Below are positions 31,777 to 42,024 of a DNA stretch of 64,000 nt, in pieces. Source of the stretch: Coffea arabica (taxonomy: Eukaryota > Streptophyta > Magnoliopsida > Gentianales > Rubiaceae); the NCBI RefSeq assembly GCF_036785885.1, contig NC_092312.1:16820001-16884000 (forward strand), read 5' to 3'. The notes beneath the pieces were generated by a model. The model worked only from the letters and a program-made list of their open reading frames with translations, did no database searches and was not told where the DNA came from. The translations under genes and the position numbers were made by a program. Every line of letters begins with the position of its first letter. The first letter of the stretch is position 1.

Positions 31777-34700
31777 ATGACTAGTATTTTGAGGAGTTTT
31801 ATGCCAGTTTCCGCCTCGAAAGTGGATGATCATGATGAGTATAGCGTGGAGTACTCTTTCGCTTTGGAGTATAGTGGTCCTCCAGTTGGCTATGACATTC
31901 CTCAGGTGGTTCCGGTAGATGTTAACCGGATTCCGACTGCAGCTGTGGTTTCGAAGGCCTCTATGTCGAATAATTTGTCCTTACCAATTATTCAACCAAT
32001 TGTTAAGAGTGACCGTTCCAGCAAGGGATTAGCAAAGCGGTCTAAAGTTGGGCCTGAAGCGGCTGAGTTCGAAGGTTCTGACAGAATTCTGCCCAGAAAA
32101 TTAGTAGTAGATGCGAATGATCAAGAGGGTGCAGCAGTAGATGGTTCGGAAAATGGTGATGCATGTGCAGTGCCGAGGGTGTCAGATGGAACTGGAAGTT
32201 CTGATACCTTAGGTTTCTCAGACAGCCATAATGACTCCAATGAGATATCAGAGAGTTCGGATATTGAAGACTTAAATGATGAAAATAGTAGTCATGCTCA
32301 ACATGCCAATCCACAATTGGAGGATCGTAGCTTGAGCTCATCTGCTTCCTCTTCTGAGATTGCTACTTGTGAAGAGGTGGAAGATTGTCTTGATGAGACT
32401 CACCGCGGCAGTAGAACCCCAGTTGTGACATTCCGTGATCCTCAAACCAGTGAAATAACTTCTGAGGATGGTAGCCTTGATGAACTGGATAATGCAGTAG
32501 AAAGGCCGGTAGCCAGAAGTGATGTGAAGAGAGGTTTGTGCTATCGCTGTTTCAAGGGGAATCGGTTTACTGAGAAGGAAGTGTGCCTTGTTTGCGGTGC
32601 CAAGTTTTGTAGTAGTTGTCTGCTGAGAGCAATGGGGTCCATGCCAGAAGGGAGAAAATGTATTACCTGTATTAGTCATATGATTGATGAATCAAAGCGA
32701 GGATCTCTGGGAAAACCTTCGAGAATGCTTAAGAAACTACTCACCGACGGGGAACTTAAACAGATCATGAGAAATGAGATTTCATGTGAAGCAAATCAGC
32801 TACCGCCTAGGCTTGTATCTGTTAATGGCAGGCCTCTTTCTCTGCAAGAGTTGAGCATGTTGCAGAACTGTAGGAACCCACCAAAGAAGCTAAAACCTGG
32901 GAGGTATTGGTATGACAAGCAGTCTGGATTCTGGGGAAAGGTGAGGATCATGTTCTTTCTAACATTATTGTTTACACTAAATGTAAATTTCTTGTTCTGA
33001 TGAATAATCTCAACTGAAAAAAACAGGAAGGCCAGCAACCTTGTCAGATTATCAGCCCTAGACTGGATGTTGGTAGTCAAATTGAGCGAAATGCTAGTAA
33101 TGGAAACACAAATGTACTGATAAATGGTCGGGAGATTACCAAAAAAGAGCTCTGGATGTTGCAGGTATATGTTCTCTGCCTGGATAAATATCCTGAATCT
33201 ATTTTGAATGTGCAGTTATCAGCATTTTGTTAAATCTTTGCAGATGGCTGGGATTCACTGTGAAGGACGCCCACACTATTGGTTGAGTCCAGATGGGTCC
33301 TACCAGGAAGAGGGTCAGAAGAATGTCATGGGGAAATTATGGGACAAGGTAATCGAAAATTTCATTAAATGTTTTGCGTTTTACTTGTTCCTTTCCTGCA
33401 TTGTACTATTTATTTCTTAGACATTTAATAGCTCAGAAAATGTAATTGCAGTCTGGAATCAAGCTCATTTGTGCTGCATTGTCTTTGCCAATTCCACCTG
33501 AGTCATGTAATGGTGAAGTTGAAAAGGATGCAGATAAAGTTTGCTCCGAGGGCCTGGATCAGAAAGCAGACAATAAACTTCTTTTAGTTGGTTGTGACCA
33601 ATCGGGGACGAGTACAATCTTTAAGCAGGTATTTCATACTTGGAAATGTTCTTTTCTTCTTTTGTTTGATGACGATAAAATCATAAAAGTAGTATGTTAT
33701 GTTTAAATTGGTCTTCTGCTTCATATTACCAAGAATTTGCCAAGTGTTTTGGACATTTGTTGGTTAAGGATAACAAGATTTACTTTGCAATCAATGACTA
33801 AATGTGGGAACTACACAAAAGGTGTATGACCTTTTTTATATGCTTAGCATGTTTCTAATACGTACGCATTATGATCACCCTGTTTGGGAGGTGTTTCTAC
33901 AAGCTCTTCAGAGGTGATGAGCTCTATATTTACATGAGGATACCACTGCCAGCAATATTATTAATGTTGTTCTGTATACAGTCTACAATGAATAGTGAAA
34001 CACAATGTTTTTATACTTTTATGAACTCATACTTACCACTATTTTCTTGAGAAGAGTAAATGTCCCAAGAAAATTTGCATTAATTTCTGATTTTTATCGT
34101 CCTTAATTAAATGAGGCTGTATCTTTACATGGATGAACATTATTGTTTATGACTCAGAACGGATGAAAGGGGTAAACGTCCTAACTTACATGTCTATTTC
34201 AGGCCAAAATTTTGTATGATGTTCCTTTCTCTGGAGATGACCGTCAAAATATTAAATTCATGATTCAGACCAATTTATATCGTTACATTGGAATTCTGCT
34301 TGAGGGCCGTGAATGGTTTGAAGAAGATTGTTTGCTTGAATTAAGGAGACAACATCTGAGCCAACCTGGTCCATCAGGTAAAGAAGAACTGGTTTTTCAA
34401 TTTTCATCTATTTGTCTCTTCATAATCTCTTTGTCTTTCATAGTGTCCTAAGACCTTTCATGTAAAATTTTTCATCCAATGATTTGGTTACATCTGATTT
34501 TCAACTTTTGTAGCTCCAAAGTAGGTCTGAAGGGCTTTCAGACCTGCTTAAGCTGTGAAGCTTGCCTGAGAATCAAAGTGTACATCATTCAACCTTTTAG
34601 TAGCTGTATGTAGATTATGATTTTCATTAGATTACTAAGTTCCAGTAGTGTTAAATGGCATGGGATTTCAGCTAGCTCATGCTCTTATTTACTGCATGCA

Positions 34701-36941
34701 GGCTCCTTGGGGTGTTAGATTATTCACCATTTAAAAAAAGTAGCCCTGTGAATCAACCAAAAAATTATACTACTACATACAGATCTGTTGTTGCTCTAAA
34801 CTGTGAGAAATTTGGAAAGGACACATCTCAGTGGTTGTTTTTAACTTTTGTTCCATCCTTTTTGGTTCTCTGTGTTTGCTCCCAGAAATCTGGTCCTTAC
34901 TGATTTTTAAAGCTAATACTCAAAATTGGTCAACATGTTTTACACTAAACACAGAGAAGGATGTGAGAGTAGCTTCTAACAAACTCTGTGATTTTGCAAT
35001 GCTTATGAGCAATGATCAGGATCCTTACACCAATAAATTAAAAAAAAAATGATAAGAAGCAAATGAAAGAAATAATTTTGGTGATAAAATATTTGTGGGT
35101 TGTTTCTGATGTATCTTGCTTATGGTGTCACTGGTGCTGATGTACTTAATATTTACGACTTTGTAAAATATTGTGCTTAGATACTTGTTATAAGTGGGTC
35201 TATGCGTTGTTAACTTTTTATGATTCACATATTAAAACCTCTGCGGGTCTAAGGTAAAAGGAGTTTCTCTTTGTCAGTAAAATCTGTGATATCCAAACTT
35301 CTGAAGACAATTTTTACCTAGAAATGCTTGCATACATAGGTGGATCTGTCATCCAATGGATTCTAAAAGTTAAATGTTTGCAACAGCATATGCTGAGCAG
35401 ATTGAGGAAAAAAATGCTTATTCCATCAGCCCAAGGCTGAAAGCATTTTCAGATTGGCTTCTACAAGTCATGATGTCCGGCAACTTGGAGGCCATCTTTC
35501 CAGCTGCTACCCGTGAATATGCAACATTAATTGAGGATCTGGTAAAGGATAGTGGCTTTCAAGCTACCTACAGCCGGAGAAATGAGCTGCCCATGCTTCC
35601 TAGAGTTGCTAATTATTTCTTAGATCGGGTAAGCTGAGATTACAAATTATTTCCTAGTTATGTGTTTACATGATATTGTATTTAATCAATCTTCTGGCTG
35701 CTATACATGATATTGTCTTTGCATCATATTGTATATGCTAATATACCGTGGTTGATGCAGGCTGTTGAGATTTCAAGAGTTGACTATGAACCTTCTGATA
35801 TGGACATTTTGTATGCCGAGGGCTTTACTTCTTCTAATGGGGTTACATCTATGGAGTTTTCATTCCCTATGTCTTCCCAGGATGGATACATGGAGCCCAC
35901 AGATCAAAGTGATCCTGCCATGAGGTGATCTCTCTTTCTCTGTGTGTGTGCGCGCGTGCGTGCGCTCAATCGCATGGCATGTAGTAGGACTGGGAGTCTT
36001 ATCACTCGAGGAAGTCTCTAAATTTGATTTGAACTCTGTAACTCCATTTGTTAATCTTATTGTGGCTTTTGAGAATGGAATTATGACATCTAAGCCAGTA
36101 TTTTTGAGTCCATAAATTAGCTGCACGCTAGATTTTGCTAAATTTCTTAACGTTCATGATGGTTCACCCATGGTTAACATTGCATGCACAATTTCCTCCT
36201 CAATAACATATAGGGTAGAAAAATGCTCAACTACAAAGTTAGATGCTGACTTCTAAATTGTCATCTGTACTGGGAATCGTAGACTCCCCTTACTCAGTCT
36301 CTCCTGCTCTGGTTCTCCTGCATGCACATAACGGATAAAATTGTTGCACTCGCAGCTACAGGTACCAACTCATCAGAGTCCATGCAAGCAGCCTTGGAGA
36401 AAACTGCAAGTGGTTGGGAATGTTTGAAGATGTTGATCTTGTCCTATTTTGCGTCTCTTTAACAGACTATGATGAGTACTATGTAAACAGTGACGGAGCT
36501 TGCATAAACAAGATGCTTGCTAGTAAGAATTTAATGGAGAACGTTGTTACTCATCCATCTTTTGCCCAGAAAAGTTTCCTCCTGATGCTAAACAAGTTTG
36601 ACTTGCTGGAGGAAAAACTTGAGCGAGTTCCTCTCTCTCAATGTGAGTGGTTTCAAGATTTCTACCCGTTGGTGAGCTTGCATCCCCAGAGCAGGCACGG
36701 TAACAGTACTCCGTCTCTGGCTCAACGTGCATTTCACTACATTGGTGCCAAGTTCAAAAGGTTGTTTGACTCCCTAACGGAGCGGAAGCTTTATGTTTCA
36801 CCGGTTACTGGACTGGAGTCTGATAGTGTAGATGAAGCTTTGAAATACGCTAGGGAGATCCTGAAGTGGGAACAAGAGAAACCTACTGTCTCTGTCAATG
36901 ACTGGTCTTCTGGGAGCATGGAGGCTAGCACATCTTCGTAG
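31777..36941 (+). CDS. XLG: extra-large G-protein alpha subunit (XLG)
   Basis: Eight exons: 31777-32940, 33027-33164, 33244-33348, 33452-33628, 34203-34377, 35387-35628, 35761-35924 and 36356-36941. They give 2751 nt, or 916 aa. XLGs are plant-only G-alpha proteins that work with G-beta-gamma in immunity and development, often in the nucleus and at the plasma membrane. The N-terminus has the VEYSFALEYSGPPVGYDIP block and an acidic Ser-rich region. A Cys-rich domain follows with four CxxC pairs (C255/258, C270/273, C278/281, C295/298). In the G-alpha half the P-loop is GCDQSGTST (516-524), with Thr for the usual Lys. The RLKAFSDWLL and AATREYA helical blocks and NKFD (801-804) are present, while the usual DVGGQ is replaced by RVHASSLGENCKW. 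The start was set at the ATG at 31777. XLG1 and XLG2 type cannot be separated by eye. Confidence 0.95.
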
Positions 36942-37866
36942 TTCGTCCGTAGAAAATTTTTGTAAATAAGGGTCTCCCTCAGTTTGTGGTCATGTACATA
37001 GTGCCCAGATGCCACAAAGCAAACGTAGTAGAACCAGAAAGTGGACATCTGGAGGCTGTCAAAGGATAGGATGTTGTTGAAGCAGCAAATCACAAATGCT
37101 TCATCTGTCACTTGCAGATCTGAACTCCAAGAGAAGTTCGATAACTTGTTCATGCATTTTCCATCTTTTCCTGCGCGCAACAGACGCAAATTATATGTCT
37201 TATTACACGTATGGTCAAAACCCAATTTTTCTTTCTCAATGCTCATTTCAGTGGAGATCTCTCAAAAGATGTTTTTGTATTCTTTATTTTTTGACTTGAG
37301 CACAACCTTTTCTTGTCCCGAGGAACCAGTCATCAAACTGGCGAATTTGTATATTATATGTATTCAACCACGTCTGCTAATATTTCCAACTCGTTGAGCT
37401 ACTGCTAATATTTCCAACTGCTTGAGCTAATTAGTAAGCCAGCAATCACCCAAGAACTGAAATTGCAAAGATCGTCTCCCAAAGGCCAAAACATGAAGCG
37501 CCAGCGTTTATTATCATCTTTCCCCAAAATCGAGCATGAAACATGTTAATTCTGCCTGGATTAGTGAGGGCACATGCATGCACTGTTTTATTAAGAATCA
37601 GGGTACCCAGCCAAGCATACTATAACATTTCCAACTCCAGGCTCTGTACTGGAGTGGCAATTGTGAAAGTAGTGAAAATTACAAAGATCATCTCATTTCA
37701 TCAAAAGAAAAAAGAAAGAGCTCTTGGTGGTACAAAATGAATTCTCCAGGCGGAGCTATAATATGTATACATAGCATAGGCGGCGATAATCTCATCAAAG
37801 ATGCATGCTAGGGGTGGTGCTTCAACATCTCTCTGCCCCCGAGTCCTGCTTAACGTACTTTGATCA
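36942..37866. other. XLG 3' region and intergenic DNA
   Basis: The first few hundred bases are probably the XLG 3' UTR. No other gene is seen; antisense ORFs here are shadows. Confidence 0.45.
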
Positions 37867-38127
37867 TCACCAGGGTGCAAATCGATCCATAAGCAAACAG
37901 ATAGTGGTTTCAGACAAAATACACTCATCCTTTGCCTTGGTTGATGACTTCAATGGAGGAGGAGAAGAAGAAGAAGAAGAAGGTGATTGTTTTTTGGTAG
38001 GTTCCAGTTGGTCATCCCCAACTTGCGTGTCGTCTTGGACATTGAACAAGAATATCTTCCTGGCTCGAACCTTCTGTTTCAGCTTAGCCAGCTCCCCCAT
38101 GCACGCATCAACAAACACTGCTGCCAT
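37867..38127 (-). CDS. small plant protein, C-terminal SE-TxxLLMDRFAP motif
   Basis: An 86-aa protein. I do not recognise a named family. It has a basic amphipathic N-terminal helix (FVDACMGELAKLKQKVRARK), a Ser/Pro-rich middle (PSSSSSSPPPLKSS) and the C-terminus SETTICLLMDRFAPW. The neighbouring gene at 39857-40120 has the same layout and size (MSGLVDIWTSEVDKLREKG at the N-terminus, CSEATLSMLVNCFSP at the C-terminus), so the two look like diverged tandem paralogues. The ATG at 38127 was chosen over the one at 38169 because it aligns with the paralogue's start and because the TATA box at 38187 would put transcription start close to 38160. There is no signal peptide or membrane segment. Function unknown. 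Confidence 0.7.
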   Translation of the reverse strand: MAAVFVDACMGELAKLKQKVRARKIFLFNVQDDTQVGDDQLEPTKKQSPSSSSSSPPPLKSSTKAKDECILSETTICLLMDRFAPW

Positions 38128-38186
38128 CTTAATCTGATTATCCTCCCTTCTCTTGCAGTACTCTCTCAATTGAGCTAGTATTTATT

Positions 38187-38196
38187 TATATATATA
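38187..38196 (-). promoter_or_regulatory. TATA box of the 37867-38127 gene
   Basis: Minus strand reads CACTATATATATAAATAAAT about 60-70 bp upstream of the chosen ATG. Confidence 0.5.
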
Positions 38197-39359
38197 GTGT
38201 CTTGAGAGTAATAATCTGTGCTTGGAGTTCAATCATCAAGCTACAATGAATGAACAGAAACGTCACATATTTATGCAGAATAGAAGTGGAGAGAAAACAA
38301 GGCAGTGGGGGCTGCTGTGGGTGGGGCATCGGTTTCAAAGGGAATCCAGTGGCGTATGAAAAATCAGCATGTAGCCGCCCCCAGAACCAGACGCACGCAC
38401 CAGGGTCAATTTGGTCGTGGGATTAGAATATCTTAAAAAACCAATGGCATATTCCAAACTTCTGGAATAATGCAACTCCAACTCCAACTCATCCATCCAT
38501 CTGTCTGGTCTCCAAGTAACGTAACGTCCTCTTTGCTCCTTCTATCGCTGTACTGTGCCGTGCCCATAAATAATGCACTCAAAGTTTCGATTAATTATTG
38601 CGGCCTTTTGCCTTCCAGTGGACGACAATGACCAAAACGAATGAATGATTTAGAAGTGGCTGCACGTTTTCTAAAAACTATTAGTAATAATTAGTACGAT
38701 GAACGCCTTCTTCTTCTTCTTCGCTTCTTGAATTCTATTTTTTCCTATGTGTGCATATATATATATATAGAAAGGATATCCAAGTAGTTGATAGTATGGA
38801 GGGAGTGCTCAAAGTTTTGTTGGAGTCAACTTTTTTGCCTGACTTGTTACTGCGTGCGACTCCAATGCCTATCCATTCGTTTTGTTTTTATTCGCAAGAT
38901 TCAATGCTTATCTATTCATGTTCCCTTCGCTACTAATTTCAATTCCTTAGTATAAGTATAACTAGGCAAAAATAAACAAACTAAATAAAAGGCCAAAAAA
39001 AAAAAAATTCCATTTGGAAAATATGCTCAAGACATATATATATATATATATTTGTTCGAAAATAAATCAAAGCATATATAAACTAAATGGTTTTCACAAC
39101 TAAATGGCATATTAATTAATATCACGGTGGTGCTGCGGAATATTTTGTCTTAGCTAAAAATAAATATAATTAAGGCCTCAAGAAAGAATTAGAGGTCTAA
39201 ATTTAAAGATCAAAGTGATAGTTTATTCTGAAATATCCTCTGACGATTAAATATCCCCATCACCATCACCGGGGATTAAATATCACCATCACCATCACCG
39301 ATGAAATTTTTTTTTTAGAAGTAGTATAATTAAAATATTTCCGTCGAGCAAAAGCAAGA
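38197..39359. other. intergenic interval
   Basis: No gene seen. It holds short (TA)n tracts near 38756 and 39036, and a 28-bp duplicated phrase around 39246-39301 (ATTAAATATC then CCATCACCATCACCG, twice). Confidence 0.5.
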
Positions 39360-39432
39360 GGGGGTGTAGCTCATATGGTAGAGCGCTCGCTTCGCATGCG
39401 AGAGGCACGGGGTTCGATTCCCCGCACCTCCA
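39360..39432 (+). tRNA. tRNA-Ala (anticodon CGC)
   Basis: The 73-nt cloverleaf is complete. The acceptor stem GGGGGTG pairs with CACCTCC and includes the G3-U70 wobble pair, the alanine identity element, with discriminator A. The D arm is GCTC...GAGC. The anticodon arm is CTCGC-TTCGCAT-GCGAG, giving anticodon CGC for GCG codons. The T arm is CGGGG-TTCGATT-CCCCG. There is no intron and no encoded CCA. Downstream T runs (CTTTC, then TTTT near 39452) can stop pol III. Nuclear type. Confidence 0.97.
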
Positions 39433-39856
39433 CTTTCTGCGCATGTTTCCTTTTCTGCTAGTATGCTTTATGTTAACTAAAAACAGGCGCAAATGAACAA
39501 GCGACGAATCCATTGCATATCTTCTTTTGTGTGTTTTATGTTGGAAATCTAGCTAGAACAGACGCAAATGAGATGAAGCCACCAATTCATTATTACTTCT
39601 CTTGGCCAAAAACTTCACTTGTCATTTCGTTAATTGATCTTTCTTTTTGGTTAACGGGCAGTCCATAATGAATAAAAGTAACCTGTAATTGACGAAGATG
39701 AGTCCGTCCTTCATTCAGACAAGGTAACCATAGTTTACAAACAAGTTATTTTAACACATCACCCAACCAAACGACATACACGCATACATACATGCTGCCT
39801 AAACTCGACACTCAGATGATTAATGATCTGAGAAATCCCATCAGGTTTAGTTAAAA
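39433..39856. other. intergenic interval
   Basis: No gene seen. The part next to 39857 should hold the 3' UTR of the small minus-strand gene. Confidence 0.5.
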
Positions 39857-40120
39857 TTAAGGACTAAAGCAATTCACGAGCATAGAAAGTGTAGCCTCGG
39901 AGCAATGCGGAGCAACCAATTTCTTGACTTGCCAATTTGCAGCCAAGTTGTTGAAGAAGGAGCGCCCGGGGCTGGCTTCCTGGCTAGCTTGATCAAGACT
40001 GGCTGGCGGGGTCAATGTTGATGCTGCACTTGCATTACCCTTTGAGAGGAGAGTGAAGTTTTGACCCTTTTCACGCAATTTATCGACTTCACTCGTCCAA
40101 ATATCTACTAGCCCAGACAT
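39857..40120 (-). CDS. small plant protein, C-terminal SEAT-LV-CFSP motif
   Basis: An 87-aa protein: N-terminus MSGLVDIWTSEVDKLREKG, a low-complexity Ser/Ala/Thr/Pro middle, RSFFNNLAANWQVKKLVAP, and C-terminus CSEATLSMLVNCFSP. I recall plant proteins of this size with a similar SEA-x-LVDCFSP ending but cannot name a function. It shares layout with the gene at 37867-38127, and the two are separated by a tRNA gene. The ORF extends upstream to 40300. The ATG at 40120 was chosen because a clear TATA box lies at 40224-40233, which leaves the 40300 ATG upstream of the promoter. There is no signal peptide or membrane segment. Confidence 0.72.
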   Translation of the reverse strand: MSGLVDIWTSEVDKLREKGQNFTLLSKGNASAASTLTPPASLDQASQEASPGRSFFNNLAANWQVKKLVAPHCSEATLSMLVNCFSP

Positions 40121-40223
40121 TATTGCTTCTCGCGAGAGAGAAAAATATCTTCTATTCTTGTGCGTGCGTCTTTTTGTGTGATTCTGGAATGAAACTATCC
40201 TGCCTTTCATAGATTTTAACTTC

Positions 40224-40233
40224 CTATATATAG
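40224..40233 (-). promoter_or_regulatory. TATA box of the 39857-40120 gene
   Basis: Minus strand reads CCTCTATATATAGGAAG about 105 bp upstream of the chosen ATG; transcription would start near 40200. Confidence 0.6.
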
Positions 40234-40300
40234 AGGACACAAATGAGTGAGCATGCATACATAGGGCGGCAACCATGAAAGAATTAGATGGGTTTGCCAA

Positions 40301-42024
40301 GGATGGCGCACACAGTTGCTAGCCAGGTTTGGTGTTTGTATCTGTGTGCTTTTTTTTTCAGTTGATTGAATAGAACTATTGAACAAGTCTGTTACTGTTA
40401 AGACACCAAAATAGTAATAATGAAGAATCTAAAATTAGTCCACAGTCTCATTCTCATGGTTAGTTGTTGCTGTCTTTTACCGTGGGTTGTATCATTCATT
40501 CTCATGATGGTTTGGTTTAAACAAAAACCGCAGCTCAGCTGTATCCGGTATTCTATTTCTAAGATGATGCTGGGGTCTGGTCCAATGGACCATTTCCTAT
40601 ACAAATTTATCTGTTTGTATTCGTAAACATATTTTTCAATTACTATTTTATTTCAAATACATCACGTTAAAAAAATATCAACCCATGAAGTCTAACTTCT
40701 ACTCCGTCTTATATCAATGACAACCCACGAAGACTTTTCCTAGGAATAGCCGTACTAGAAAGGTACGGAGAGAAATAAAATAAGTCAAATATAATTATTA
40801 GCGACGCACAAGAAGAATTTGAATGCGTTCTTAAGACCAATTTATTGGACCTTAAGGCCCAATTTAGAGGATAAGGACGATAGTTAAGTAATTACGAAAT
40901 TTCTAGTTTAAATTTCAAACCCTCACTTTTTTTCCTTTTCCCTTGCAAGGTTTGAAGCCTGTACCGCTTCCTTATAAAGGTGAGATAAACTCGTATACTA
41001 ATAAGACTGAGGAATTGAATCCCTTGTGTTGGAATTTGATGCACTGAAAATAAAGGAAGCAAGTCAGCAACATTCATCCTTTTCATTGTACTGTAAAATA
41101 GCAGGAAAAGTAGAGCTTAACCGAATATAGAATTTCTGCAATAGAGAAAAATGAATAAAAATGTCAGGATAAAGGCAAAGACGGCTAGAGATCCTCAAAT
41201 ATATTTAAAATGCGGACAGTAGTTAAAAATTCAATAGGTGCCATCACAAGTCAGGAGCGAAGGCGCAACTCTGTTGGTCATCAACCAGATGGTTCATGTG
41301 CTGATGCAGCATGTGTCACAGTGATATAAAGCATTTAGCTGGACCAACATCCTTAAAAGCATGGCAACAGAAACTCTAGTCCAATTTGCCAATCAGCTTA
41401 ACTTCCCAAGTTCTAGCGCATTAAGTTGCTCTTTGATCGGATTCAGCTGTAAACATGAGTGCTGTCGAGGATAGCACCCCAGGGAGCCAGCATTGATTGA
41501 GAGTCTGCAAATCCTGATTGCCGCTTTTCCAAGGCACTGACCAACTAAGAAGCCCAAGCCTGTGTAACAGATGCAAGTACTCACATCTGAGCTGTAATAC
41601 ATTTATCAATTTAAACGGGGCAGGTGCCTGCTGCAATAACCTGCCACCAGCCCTTCACTGAGATCTTTTGTCATTTAAAACAATCCACGCACAGCCAGGA
41701 AACGTGCACTGAGGACGAGCTCAAGGGACTGGTGAGAAAGCAGATCTCTTTAGAACCTCATGCCAAAAATCCTTTGCACCTCAGTATCCCTCAGGCATAT
41801 TCATGCGCAAACCATGGTGCCTTCCATCTTTTGCAACTCAAAATCGGGATTATGATTTGAAGAAACATGACGTGCCATGGCAATAGCTGCACCCAAGGCA
41901 GTGGATCACAGTTTCAGTTCTTGCATTGAGAAGTCGAAGAGCATCACAAATCCAGATACACATGGAACATCTCTTACCAAATTCTGAAGGAAGAGGTTCA
42001 TAGAAAATCATCCTCTTCAAAAGC
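40301..42024. other. intergenic and SMG1 3' region
   Basis: No separate gene seen. The part next to 42025 should be the SMG1 3' UTR. ORFs of 60-96 codons on both strands lack domains; the 41850-42140 one only overlaps the last SMG1 exon in another frame. Confidence 0.45.
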
